Assembly (NCBI GenBank): GCA_012800195.1
Contig: JAAZJU010000059.1
Span: forward strand, 1 to 34,114
From: Clostridia bacterium
Lineage (GTDB): Bacteria > Bacillota > Peptococcia > Peptococcales > BICA1-8
Reading direction: 5' to 3'
DNA: 34,114 nt
Shown here: positions 16,292-23,940 of the stretch, piece after piece
Layout: every line of letters starts with the position of its first letter
How positions within the stretch are numbered: the stretch's first letter is position 1
The notes under the pieces: model-generated
The model's input: only the letters and a program-made list of their open reading frames with translations
What the model was told of the DNA's origin: nothing
Databases searched by the model: none
Position numbers and translations under genes: made by a program

Positions 16292-17698
16292 CCTAATATC
16301 AAGGGTTTTCTTTTTTCCATTTAGGCAACTATGTAAAAACCCTTGGGCCATCTGTCTTTCTCCCGCCCAATGTTGATGTAAATAAGAGGCATAAATTTTT
16401 TTTTCTAAATAACCTTCGATTTTATCCTTACCCCGCCCCTTAGTTAAGCTAACTCCAAGTGGGAAATCCTCAATAGCTTCTAGGGTGGAGTAGTGGAATT
16501 CATGGCCCTTGATACTGGTGCCCCGCGGGCCTAGAATACTTGGTTTTAAGGTTTTTCCCTGATAATAGCCTAGAGCTTGGCGTTTCTTATGCATTATAGA
16601 TCGAGCAGGGATAAGCCCTACTTGAGGGAAAACATTGCCCTCAAAATCCCTTATTGATTCAGTAAGATACATCATGCCCCCACCTTCACAATAAATGGGT
16701 TTACCCTGTCGGCTAAAATTATAAATCTCTTGGTGGATACTCTTATTATCGCTAAGGATTTGAGCATACAGTTCAGGAAAGCCACCCCCAATAATTAACC
16801 CATCTAAATCCTCTGGAAGCTTTTGATCATAGAGAGGACTAAAAGGGATTAGGACTGCCCCTAGATGCTCTAGGTATTCCAAAGAATCTTGATAATAAAA
16901 AGAAAAGGCTTCATCCCAGGCATAACCAATTCTTAGACCCGGAAAGGAATTTTTCGTCTCTTCAACAAAAATATGTGGGGAAAATCCTTCTAAATCTAAT
17001 TTCCCTGCTTCTGAAGATATATTCAGTAATAGCTCAAAATCTATACTTTCCTTTAAGGTTTCAGTTAAAAGCCTAAAAGCCTCTTGATCCACACCCTTTT
17101 CCTTCGCAGGAACTAACCCCAGATGCCGAGAAGTTAGGCTGGGCAAGGAACCTTTTCTAATTGCCCCCACCACTGGTATTCCTAAATCAGCCATTGCGTC
17201 TCTTAAGAGATCCTCGTGATTATCACTACCTATTTGGTTAAGAATTACCCCTTTTAAATTTAACTGGGGATCAAATTGGGCAAAACCTTTAACAACTGCC
17301 GCAGCACTTCTGGCCATAGACCGACAATCTACCACTAGGATAACAGGGGCTTGCAATGTTTTGGCCACTTCAGCGGTACTACCCATTTCTCCCCGACCAT
17401 CCTTACCATCAAAAAGGCCCATAACCCCTTCAATAATGGCAATATCAGTGGCGCCACTTTGGCGCAAGTAAATTTCCTTAATGCCCTGTTTGCCTAGAAG
17501 ATAGGTATCTAAATTACGGGAGGGTCTCCCCGTGGCATAAGTATGATAGCTAGGGTCAATATAATCCGGTCCCACCTTAAATCCCTGTACAGAATAACCC
17601 AACTGGGTTAAAACTTGCATAATCCCAGTGGATATAATGCTTTTTCCTACACCGCTATTGGTTCCTGCTATAACCAAGCGAGGATATTGTTTAATCAT
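16283..17698 (-). CDS. cbiA: Cobyrinate a,c-diamide synthase CbiA, catalytic Cys replaced by Gly
   Basis: CbiA amidates the a and c side chains of cob(II)yrinate using ATP and normally glutamine. The N-terminal P-loop is GTNSGVGKS, followed by KVGPDYIDPSYH and EGVMGLFDG. The C-terminal GATase_3 domain has GGGFPELYA, GHEFHYS and SYLHQHW (catalytic His region). The nucleophile elbow should read Y-A-E-C-G-G-L-M-Y-L. Here it reads YCEGGGMMYL, so the catalytic position is Gly (GGT at 16682-16684; residue 339 from the chosen start) and the only nearby Cys is two residues earlier. Glutamine use may be lost. The ATG at 17698 overlaps the cbiC stop as TAATG, with AAGGTGG upstream; the track's GTG at 17707 is less likely. 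Length is 471 residues. Confidence 0.93.
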   Translation of the reverse strand: MIKQYPRLVIAGTNSGVGKSIISTGIMQVLTQLGYSVQGFKVGPDYIDPSYHTYATGRPSRNLDTYLLGKQGIKEIYLRQSGATDIAIIEGVMGLFDGKDGRGEMGSTAEVAKTLQAPVILVVDCRSMARSAAAVVKGFAQFDPQLNLKGVILNQIGSDNHEDLLRDAMADLGIPVVGAIRKGSLPSLTSRHLGLVPAKEKGVDQEAFRLLTETLKESIDFELLLNISSEAGKLDLEGFSPHIFVEETKNSFPGLRIGYAWDEAFSFYYQDSLEYLEHLGAVLIPFSPLYDQKLPEDLDGLIIGGGFPELYAQILSDNKSIHQEIYNFSRQGKPIYCEGGGMMYLTESIRDFEGNVFPQVGLIPARSIMHKKRQALGYYQGKTLKPSILGPRGTSIKGHEFHYSTLEAIEDFPLGVSLTKGRGKDKIEGYLEKKIYASYLHQHWAGERQMAQGFLHSCLNGKKKTLDIRKA

Positions 17699-18333
17699 TA
17701 ATCCCACCTTGCTCCCCGAGCCAAATACAATAAGGCATTAAGGGTTGCTACAGTAATGGTACTGCCACCCTTTGTTCCTGGAATGGTGATATAGGGGAGA
17801 TCAGAGTTAACCAAAGCCTCTTTAGATTCCGCCGCACCTACAAACCCAACAGGAATACCCACTACTAAGGCAGGTCTAATATTTTCTTCTTCGGCTAATC
17901 TTAAAACTTCAAAGAGTGCTGTAGGGGCATTGCCTATGGCTACAATACTGCCATCTATTTTTTTGCCCCAAGAACGAAAGGCTGTTAAAGCTCTAGTTAA
18001 ACCTGTTCTTTTAGCCTCTTCACTAATAGCTGGGGAGCTGATATCACAATAAACTTCTCCTCCAAATTCGCCCAATACCCTAGAATTTATTCCAGCTTGA
18101 ATCATTTTAACATCAGTAAATATAGATGCGCCCCCTTTAAGGGCCTCAATGCCTCTTTCAATAGCCTCAGGATGAATTTTGACTAAAGAAGCATAATTAG
18201 GGTCTCCAGTGGTATGAACTATTCTTTTAATAATAGCCAACTCCTCGGTAGTAAAATCCACTGGCCCTAAAAGTTCATCAATAATATCCATACTTTTATC
18301 TTCTATGGCTCTGGGGTTTTTTATGAAATCCAT
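17698..18333 (-). CDS. cbiC: Cobalt-precorrin-8 methylmutase (CbiC)
   Basis: CbiC moves the methyl group from C-11 to C-12 to form cobyrinate, the substrate of CbiA. The 211 residues are the normal length. Motifs are the N-terminal NPRAIEDKSMDII, then IVHTTGDPNYASLV, whose His is the expected acid/base, TDVKMIQAGI, and IGNAPTALFEVL near residue 137. The C-terminal segment PALVVGIPVGFVGAAESKE and TKGGSTITVATLNALLYLARG are also typical. Start and stop both overlap neighbours as TAATG, indicating translational coupling with cbiX and cbiA. Confidence 0.95.
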   Translation of the reverse strand: MDFIKNPRAIEDKSMDIIDELLGPVDFTTEELAIIKRIVHTTGDPNYASLVKIHPEAIERGIEALKGGASIFTDVKMIQAGINSRVLGEFGGEVYCDISSPAISEEAKRTGLTRALTAFRSWGKKIDGSIVAIGNAPTALFEVLRLAEEENIRPALVVGIPVGFVGAAESKEALVNSDLPYITIPGTKGGSTITVATLNALLYLARGARWD

Positions 18334-18710
18334 TATTTCGCCTCCTCAATCCGATCAATTAAAATATCTACTATTCTTTCATCGGCTCCTAATACTTTCG
18401 CTAAGGTAATTTTTGCTTGAGGATATTTTTCTTCCAAAGCACTAATTATTTCAGGGATATCCTCCCTGATATGTAAACCGTCAGTTAAAAACCAAGGTGC
18501 TACTATTATCTCTGTTAAACCTTCCTTAACCAGTTCGGTAACTGCATCCTCCAGGCTAGGACCACCAGACTTGGAATTCATATAGGCTGGCTTTACATTT
18601 TTATTACCTGTTTTTACTTTATACATTTCTACAATTTTTACTACCAGCTGATTAGCCTCCCAAGCAATTGCTCTACTTCCGTGGGCTAAGATAACAACAC
18701 CTTTATTCAT
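18333..18710 (-). CDS. cbiX: Short sirohydrochlorin cobaltochelatase (CbiX-S type)
   Basis: CbiX inserts cobalt into sirohydrochlorin at the start of the anaerobic B12 route. This version has only 125 residues, a single chelatase domain. It has VILAHGSR near the N-terminus (His10) and APWFLTDGLHIREDIP (about residues 75-90), whose His is the second expected metal-binding or catalytic residue. Single-domain CbiX proteins work as homodimers in archaea, and the longer bacterial enzymes are two-domain fusions. Iron chelation for siroheme is an alternative activity, but the operon argues for cobalt. It overlaps cbiJ by 8 bp and cbiC by 1 bp. Confidence 0.88.
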   Translation of the reverse strand: MNKGVVILAHGSRAIAWEANQLVVKIVEMYKVKTGNKNVKPAYMNSKSGGPSLEDAVTELVKEGLTEIIVAPWFLTDGLHIREDIPEIISALEEKYPQAKITLAKVLGADERIVDILIDRIEEAK

Positions 18711-19476
18711 TATTTTCCACCTCTTTGATAAAATTCAAAACATCTTCCTGCTCTATTAATAGCTTAGGGTAGGTTAAACGGGGTCTTTCTATGACAATTA
18801 AGGGTATCCCCAGCTCCAGACAGGCCTCCCATTTACTTAAAAATCCACCAACCTGGCCGCTTTCCTTGGTTACCACTACCTGGGTCTGAAAATGTTTAAA
18901 CATCCACAGGTTGGCTTCTCTGGAAAAAGGCCCTTGCATAGCTACCAATTGATTAGGTTTAAGCCCTAGTTCCTGGCATTGTTTAATAACATCTGCCTCT
19001 GGTAAAACACGAGCCACTATCTTCTTCTTCTGCATTCCCGGAGCGGCACAAAAAAGCGCTAATCTTCTACTGCCAATAGTTAAAAAAATATTGGCCCCTA
19101 AGGGCTTAAGGGCAGTAACTGCCTCCTCATAGCTTTTGACTCTAATTAAAAGCGGGTGATCCGGCAGATCATAGCCTGGTCTTTCATAGCGGCCATAGGG
19201 TAGATTTAACTCGTTACAGGACTCAATAACCATTTCCGAAATTTGAGTAGCATAAGGATGAGTAGCATCAACCACTGCCTTAATTTGCCTTTGGTCAATT
19301 AATTGTTCAAAATCTAATCTAGTTAAGGCTTTACTTCTGACCTCAGTAACCCCTTTTTCATGGGCCAAGAATCCTCCATAGGAACTAACAGTGGTAAGCA
19401 AGACCTTCCAGCCCTTATCCTGAATAGCTTTGGCCAGTTTGTGCCCCTCTGTTGTTCCTCCTAAAACTAAAATCAT
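18703..19476 (-). CDS. cbiJ: Cobalt-precorrin-6A reductase (CbiJ/CobK)
   Basis: This NAD(P)H-dependent reductase reduces the macrocycle of cobalt-precorrin-6A in the cytoplasm. The 257 residues start with MILVLGGTTEGHKLAKAI, the nucleotide-binding strand and helix typical of CobK. VVDATHPYATQISE (about residue 68) and the TIGSRRLALF and VARVLP segments are family features, as is AMQGPFSREANLWMFKHF near residue 170. A conserved-looking VTKESGQVGGFLSKWEA follows. It overlaps cbiH by 4 bp and cbiX by 8 bp. Confidence 0.92.
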   Translation of the reverse strand: MILVLGGTTEGHKLAKAIQDKGWKVLLTTVSSYGGFLAHEKGVTEVRSKALTRLDFEQLIDQRQIKAVVDATHPYATQISEMVIESCNELNLPYGRYERPGYDLPDHPLLIRVKSYEEAVTALKPLGANIFLTIGSRRLALFCAAPGMQKKKIVARVLPEADVIKQCQELGLKPNQLVAMQGPFSREANLWMFKHFQTQVVVTKESGQVGGFLSKWEACLELGIPLIVIERPRLTYPKLLIEQEDVLNFIKEVENNE

Positions 19477-20297
19477 AGATTATACCCTCTAGGTGTAATT
19501 AAATAATTATTAGCAATATAGCTTTGGGAATTGCCAATGATGACCACCGTAAACATATCAATATGCTCTTTTGTAAAATCCCCTAAGGTGCTTAAAACAA
19601 AGCTTTCTCCTTCCCGCCGGGCATTACGAACAATAGCTACGGGAGTTTCAGCCTTCCGATGTTGTAAGATAATTTCTTGGGCTTTATTGATTAAATCAGG
19701 TCTACCCATACTCTTGGGATTATAAAGAGCAATTACAAAATCCCCTTCACTGGCTAAAGCTAAACGCTTTTCAATCAACTCCCAAGGGGTTAAAAGGTTA
19801 CTTAAACTAATGAAGACACTATCATGCATAAGGGGAGCCCCTACTACTGAAGCAGCGGCGTTAGCTGCTGATACACCAGGTACTACCTCTACCTCCACTT
19901 GATCTTTCCATTCTCTTTGTTCAAGTATTCCTAAAATCACCCCAGCCATACCATAGATTCCTGGGTCACCGCTACTAATTACAGCTACATTGTGGCCAGC
20001 GGCAGCTAATTCTATTGCTCTGATGCCTCTTTCAACTTCTTTGCGCATCCCAGATTCCTCAACTTGCTGTTCTTTTAATAAAGGCTTTACTAAATTCATG
20101 TAGGTTTTATAGCCAATGATAATCTCAGCTTCTTCAATAGCCTCTTTGGCTCTAATGGTTAAATAACCTGGATCCCCTGGCCCTAGCCCCACAATGGTAA
20201 TTTTTCCTCGGCTATGGCTATGGTCATGCCCTCTCGTGCTTTTTTCTTCACTATTAAAGTTCCCTGCTTGCTCCCTAAAAGGGCTGCTGGTTCGCAT
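19473..20297 (-). CDS. cbiH: Cobalt-precorrin-3 C17-methyltransferase (CbiH), start uncertain
   Basis: This SAM-dependent methyltransferase performs ring contraction and C-17 methylation. ITIVGLGPGDPGYLT is the first strand and SAM-binding loop. VISSGDPGIYGMAG and VVPGVSAANAAASVVGAPLMHD are strongly CbiH-like. The N-terminus is odd. The only standard start codons are the ATG at 20297, which makes a 115-bp overlap with cbiG and a 31-residue leader ending in a His-rich GHDHSHSRG, or a GTG at 20192 that would remove the first beta strand. A GAGG lies just before two ATT codons, which could be rare starts. Without the leader the protein has the usual size of about 240 residues. Confidence 0.88.
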   Translation of the reverse strand: MRTSSPFREQAGNFNSEEKSTRGHDHSHSRGKITIVGLGPGDPGYLTIRAKEAIEEAEIIIGYKTYMNLVKPLLKEQQVEESGMRKEVERGIRAIELAAAGHNVAVISSGDPGIYGMAGVILGILEQREWKDQVEVEVVPGVSAANAAASVVGAPLMHDSVFISLSNLLTPWELIEKRLALASEGDFVIALYNPKSMGRPDLINKAQEIILQHRKAETPVAIVRNARREGESFVLSTLGDFTKEHIDMFTVVIIGNSQSYIANNYLITPRGYNL

Positions 20298-21241
20298 ACT
20301 CCACCAACTCCTATTGTTTTTTGGACAAACTTAGAATAATTCAAATCTGGATGTTCAAGAAAGACTGAAGCCAATTGCTTTGGAGTAAAAAACTCTATGG
20401 GTAATCTCAAGCTCCTTACTAAACCAATTAGCCCTTTTTCCTCTTTCTTGATATCAATAGAAACAAACTTCTTTATATTAGCTAAACTTAAACCCGCCTC
20501 CAAGAAGACTTCTTCTAAAAATTCCTGGAGCTTTTCCTGGGGTGTATCCCGCCGACAACCAATCCCCACCACCAAATTACGGATAATAAGTTCTAGATCA
20601 ACCTTATCTTCTAAACCCCCTGCCCTACTTATCCCAACACAAGTTTGGGGACGGTTCTTGTTCTTGCCTTTTTCTAGTTCCTTTAAAGGTAGAAATTGTA
20701 TCCTTTCTTTCTCACCTAGGGGATAATCGGCAAAATACTGGGGATTTAATTCACTATAAATAGTAATATTTTCGTCCTTTACCAAAGCCCCATTGATTTT
20801 AACTAAACCCTGAATATTTTTAATACCTAAACCATGGTACTGTGCCCAATCTTCAAGAGATTTTTTCCCCAGGACATCAGTGGCGGTAGTTATCACTGGC
20901 TGGGCCTTTAAAATTTTTGCTATCTCCTTAGTTAATCTATTAGCTCCTCCCAAATGACCTGCCAAAAGACTAATAACAAATGTTCCTCGGGGATCGATAA
21001 CTAAAATAGCTGGATCAAGGGCCTTATTTTTTAAAAGAGGCGCAATAATCCTCACTACAATACCAGTAGCCATAATAAATACTAAACCATCATAATCTTC
21101 ATAAACACTGGCTACTAGTTCTCCCAAGGAACCATAGCCTTCTTTACCCTGAAAAATCTTGCTTCGATACCTAGAGCAATTTGCAATTTTCTCCGCTACC
21201 TCTAAGCTTTCTGCATTAAGGGTAAATATAGCTACTTTCAC
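20183..21241 (-). CDS. cbiG: Cobalt-precorrin-5A hydrolase (CbiG)
   Basis: CbiG opens the delta-lactone of cobalt-precorrin-5A and releases acetaldehyde. The 352 residues cover an N-terminal domain (VFIMATGIVVRIIAPLL and VIDPRGTFVISLLAGHLGGANRLT, about residues 55-105), a middle region, and a C-terminal CobE-like domain beginning VVGIGCRRDTPQEKLQEFL (about residue 225) with VGGVCEPAALLGS near 320. All three parts are expected for full-length CbiG. Its ATG overlaps the cbiF stop by 4 bp (ATGA type), and its 3' end overlaps the annotated cbiH ORF extensively. Confidence 0.94.
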   Translation of the reverse strand: MKVAIFTLNAESLEVAEKIANCSRYRSKIFQGKEGYGSLGELVASVYEDYDGLVFIMATGIVVRIIAPLLKNKALDPAILVIDPRGTFVISLLAGHLGGANRLTKEIAKILKAQPVITTATDVLGKKSLEDWAQYHGLGIKNIQGLVKINGALVKDENITIYSELNPQYFADYPLGEKERIQFLPLKELEKGKNKNRPQTCVGISRAGGLEDKVDLELIIRNLVVGIGCRRDTPQEKLQEFLEEVFLEAGLSLANIKKFVSIDIKKEEKGLIGLVRSLRLPIEFFTPKQLASVFLEHPDLNYSKFVQKTIGVGGVCEPAALLGSKQGTLIVKKKAREGMTIAIAEEKLPLWG

Positions 21242-21996
21242 TTTGTAGCCTCCCGATATTCATGGGTAAAGCTGGGGTCATAGAGCTTAGAAAGACTATA
21301 CTCTTCTGTAGCCACCGCATCACCCACCAAAATCATGGCAGTTTTAAATATCTTTTCTTCCTCAACCTTTGCTGCAATATCTCTAAGATTACCCCGAACT
21401 ATCTTTTCATTAGGCCAAGATGCCCTTTGAACTACAACTATAGGGGTAGTATCGGGATATCCCCCTTGGATAAGCTCCCGCACCACATCTTCTATTTGTT
21501 GAACACTTAAAAAGATAGCCATAGTTGCCCTGTGACTGGCAAGGCTTTCTAAACTTTCCTTTTCAGGGACTAAGGTTCTACCAGAAAGACGAGTTAAAAT
21601 TACTGTTTGACTGACATCAGGTAAGGTTAATTCCCGCTTAATACTTGCTGCTGCAGCAAAAAAGGAACTTACCCCAGGAACAACCTTAGTAGGTATTTCT
21701 AATTTATGTAACTGGTCCATTTGTTCTTGGATTGCTCCATAAAGACTGGGATCCCCAGTATGAAGTCTAACCACCATTTTTCCCTGGTTCACAGCCTCCA
21801 CCATTACCTTTAAAACTTCATCCAAGGTCATAGAAGCACTATCGTAAATTTCCGCATCCCTTTTGGCCAACTTTAAATGTTCAGGATTAACTAATGAACC
21901 AGCATAAATAATTACATCGGCTTCTTTTAAGAGACTAGCCCCTTTAACAGTTATTAAGTCAACATCCCCAGGACCTGCACCAACAAAGTAAACCAT
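21238..21996 (-). CDS. cbiF: Cobalt-precorrin-4 C11-methyltransferase (CbiF)
   Basis: CbiF methylates C-11 of cobalt-precorrin-4 with SAM. The 252 residues show VYFVGAGPGDVDLITVKGA at the N-terminus, DVIIYAGSLVNPEHL, RLHTGDPSLYGAIQEQ (about residues 78-93), VVPGVSSFFAAAASIKRELTLPDVSQTVILTR and YPDTTPIVVVQRASWPNEKIVRG. These distinguish CbiF/CobM from the other corrin methyltransferases in the operon. Its start overlaps the cbiL stop as TAATG. It is co-expressed with CbiG, which uses its product. Confidence 0.95.
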   Translation of the reverse strand: MVYFVGAGPGDVDLITVKGASLLKEADVIIYAGSLVNPEHLKLAKRDAEIYDSASMTLDEVLKVMVEAVNQGKMVVRLHTGDPSLYGAIQEQMDQLHKLEIPTKVVPGVSSFFAAAASIKRELTLPDVSQTVILTRLSGRTLVPEKESLESLASHRATMAIFLSVQQIEDVVRELIQGGYPDTTPIVVVQRASWPNEKIVRGNLRDIAAKVEEEKIFKTAMILVGDAVATEEYSLSKLYDPSFTHEYREATK

Positions 21997-22709
21997 TATA
22001 ATTCCTCCCCTTGGTTCTTGCTAATTATCAAAGACATATAGTCAATCTTCTGACCCTTTAAATTGCCAATGTTTTTAAGTATTTTCTCTTCCTTTTGACC
22101 ACAGCGGGACACTAAAAAGGCATTATCCATTCTCTCGCTATTTTCCAAGGCATCCACAACAAAGTCAAAATCCCGTGAGATTTTCATCAAGACCACATTG
22201 CTTTCTCCGATTAAGCTATCTAGCAAAATCTGACGATCACCTACAGGTAAAATAATTAAAGATTCATCCTTTTCAACCAAAGGTACACCAGCTCTAGCTG
22301 CTGCTAAAGAAAAGGAAGTTATTCCTGGAATAGTTTCTATTTCAATATAAGGAGCCATCCTTTTAATCACCTTGCTCACATAACTATATGTACTGTAAAT
22401 TGAAGGGTCTCCTAGAGTTAAAAAGGCTACATTTTTGCCCTTTTCCAGCTGTTCAAGAATCTTTAAGCCAGCATCTTGCCAGGCCCTTTCCAATTCATCC
22501 TGATTTTCTGTCATGGGTAAAACCAATTCCAAAATCTCGATATCCTCAGATAAATAATCCTGAGCAATTTTTAAAGCTAAGCTAGGTTTACCAGGCATAG
22601 CCTGGGGAACACAAACTACAGCAACTTCTTTTAATACATTTACTGCTTTTACAGTAATTAATTCTGGATCTCCTGGTCCAACTCCAATACCAAATAATTT
22701 ACCTTTCAT
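21996..22709 (-). CDS. cbiL: Cobalt-precorrin-2 C20-methyltransferase (CbiL)
   Basis: CbiL adds the C-20 methyl group to cobalt-factor II, the first methylation after cobalt insertion. The 237 residues carry GIGVGPGDPELITVKAV, the family-typical VVCVPQAMPGKPSLALKIA, LTLGDPSIYSTYSYV (about residue 103) and IPGITSFSLAAARAGVPLVEKDESL. The order of motifs and the PQ...SLAL stretch fit CbiL/CobI. It begins 6 bp after the cbiT stop and ends in a TAATG overlap with cbiF. Confidence 0.94.
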   Translation of the reverse strand: MKGKLFGIGVGPGDPELITVKAVNVLKEVAVVCVPQAMPGKPSLALKIAQDYLSEDIEILELVLPMTENQDELERAWQDAGLKILEQLEKGKNVAFLTLGDPSIYSTYSYVSKVIKRMAPYIEIETIPGITSFSLAAARAGVPLVEKDESLIILPVGDRQILLDSLIGESNVVLMKISRDFDFVVDALENSERMDNAFLVSRCGQKEEKILKNIGNLKGQKIDYMSLIISKNQGEEL

Positions 22710-22715
22710 CAGCGT

Positions 22716-23324
22716 CTACTCCTTGTTACTTTTTCTAGTTAAAGTTATAATCTGTACTGGGTTCAGGCCCTTCCACATGTGAATGTCCTTTACCCGTTCT
22801 AATCTACTGACACCCACCGAAACCACTTCATAAACTAGTTTCTTTTCCTGGGTAATATTCAATGTCTGCTCTAATGTCTCATAAGTAATTGCATTTAACA
22901 CTATTCTCCCTTGAGGATTAAGTTTTTCAAGGCAATCCATCAGAATATCTCTCAAATGCCCTCCACTACCACCAATAAAAATCACATCAGCTGATGGTAA
23001 TTCCCTTAGACCCTCTGGGGCTTCCTTAGCTAAAATCTCTAAGTTATTCACCTGAAACTTTTCTTTATTCTTCTTAATAAGCTCAATGGCCTCAGGATTA
23101 CGCTCCAAAGCCCAAACTTGCCCATCCTTAGCTAGGAGGCTAGCTTCTATGGATAAAGAGCCCGTACCAGCCCCAATATCGTAAATTATAGCCTCAGGAA
23201 AAATTTTGCCCTTGGCTAAAGTAACCACTCTAACTTCTTCCTTGGTCATGGGCACTTTGCCCCGCAAAAACTCTGTATCAGGGATGCCAGGTACTTGCCT
23301 AAGCCAATAATCTCTATTCTTCAT
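22716..23324 (-). CDS. cbiT: Cobalt-precorrin-6B C15-methyltransferase, decarboxylating (CbiT)
   Basis: CbiT methylates C-15 and decarboxylates the acetate chain at C-12. In some species it is fused to CbiE as CobL; here the two are separate but overlapping. The class I methyltransferase SAM loop is YDIGAGTGSLSIEASLL (about residue 48), followed by ALERNPEAIELIKKN and ADVIFIGGSGGHLRDIL. GIPDTEFLRGKVPMTKEEVRV is the characteristic CbiT N-terminus. The track uses a TTG at 23333. I prefer the ATG at 23324 (MKNRDYWL, 202 residues), although the ribosome site is weak. It overlaps the cbiE stop by 11 bp. Confidence 0.92.
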   Translation of the reverse strand: MKNRDYWLRQVPGIPDTEFLRGKVPMTKEEVRVVTLAKGKIFPEAIIYDIGAGTGSLSIEASLLAKDGQVWALERNPEAIELIKKNKEKFQVNNLEILAKEAPEGLRELPSADVIFIGGSGGHLRDILMDCLEKLNPQGRIVLNAITYETLEQTLNITQEKKLVYEVVSVGVSRLERVKDIHMWKGLNPVQIITLTRKSNKE

Positions 23325-23940
23325 CAGGTTCAATCACCACCACACAATTATCCAAGGATACCGTTGGTACCTCTTCATCAGTATTAAAGGTTATAATAAA
23401 TTCTTCGGGATAGGTTAGATTACCACAAATATGGATTTTCCATCGACCCCACTTTTTTAAAAGTAGTTTTATTTCCTCTAGAGAACAGTTCTTATCCACT
23501 AGTACACCTAAAACTTTTCTTTTCTCCATATAGGGAATTAAATTATCTAAGGGGCGACCATGAATACTAAGTAAATACCCCTCCTGCCAAATAAGCTTGA
23601 GCCTACTAAAAGCTATTTGCAAGGAGCTTATCCCCGGAATTACCTCCAGATCCTCTGAAGGAATATGCTTTTTAAGAAAGGCTAACATACTATAAAAACC
23701 TGGGTCACCACTAACCAAAACCCCGACCACTTCAGTCTTTCTTTTTTCCTCAATAAACTCTAAAACATCCATTAAATTTTTATCTATAATCTTGGTTTCT
23801 TTACCTTTAGTATTAAAAAGCTCTAAAGCCCGGGCTGACCCGATTAAGACCTTGCAAAGTTCCCCTTCCTGCAAGGCTTTCGGCAACAGATATTCGGCAC
23901 TTCCTGGACCTATACCAATCACCTTTACTTTATTGCCCAA
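23314..23940 (-). CDS. cbiE: Cobalt-precorrin-7 C5-methyltransferase (CbiE)
   Basis: CbiE methylates C-5 of the corrin ring using SAM and pairs functionally with CbiT. The 208 residues show KVIGIGPGSAEYLLPKAL, LIGSARALELF, VGVLVSGDPGFYSMLAFLKK (about residues 73-92), VIPGISSLQIAFSRLKLIWQ and LLSIHGRP, all typical of CbiE. The start is a TTG with GGGGGTGAG five to six bases upstream, inside the end of cbiD (16 bp overlap). A non-ATG start may lower its translation relative to neighbours. Confidence 0.92.
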   Translation of the reverse strand: MGNKVKVIGIGPGSAEYLLPKALQEGELCKVLIGSARALELFNTKGKETKIIDKNLMDVLEFIEEKRKTEVVGVLVSGDPGFYSMLAFLKKHIPSEDLEVIPGISSLQIAFSRLKLIWQEGYLLSIHGRPLDNLIPYMEKRKVLGVLVDKNCSLEEIKLLLKKWGRWKIHICGNLTYPEEFIITFNTDEEVPTVSLDNCVVVIEPDEE

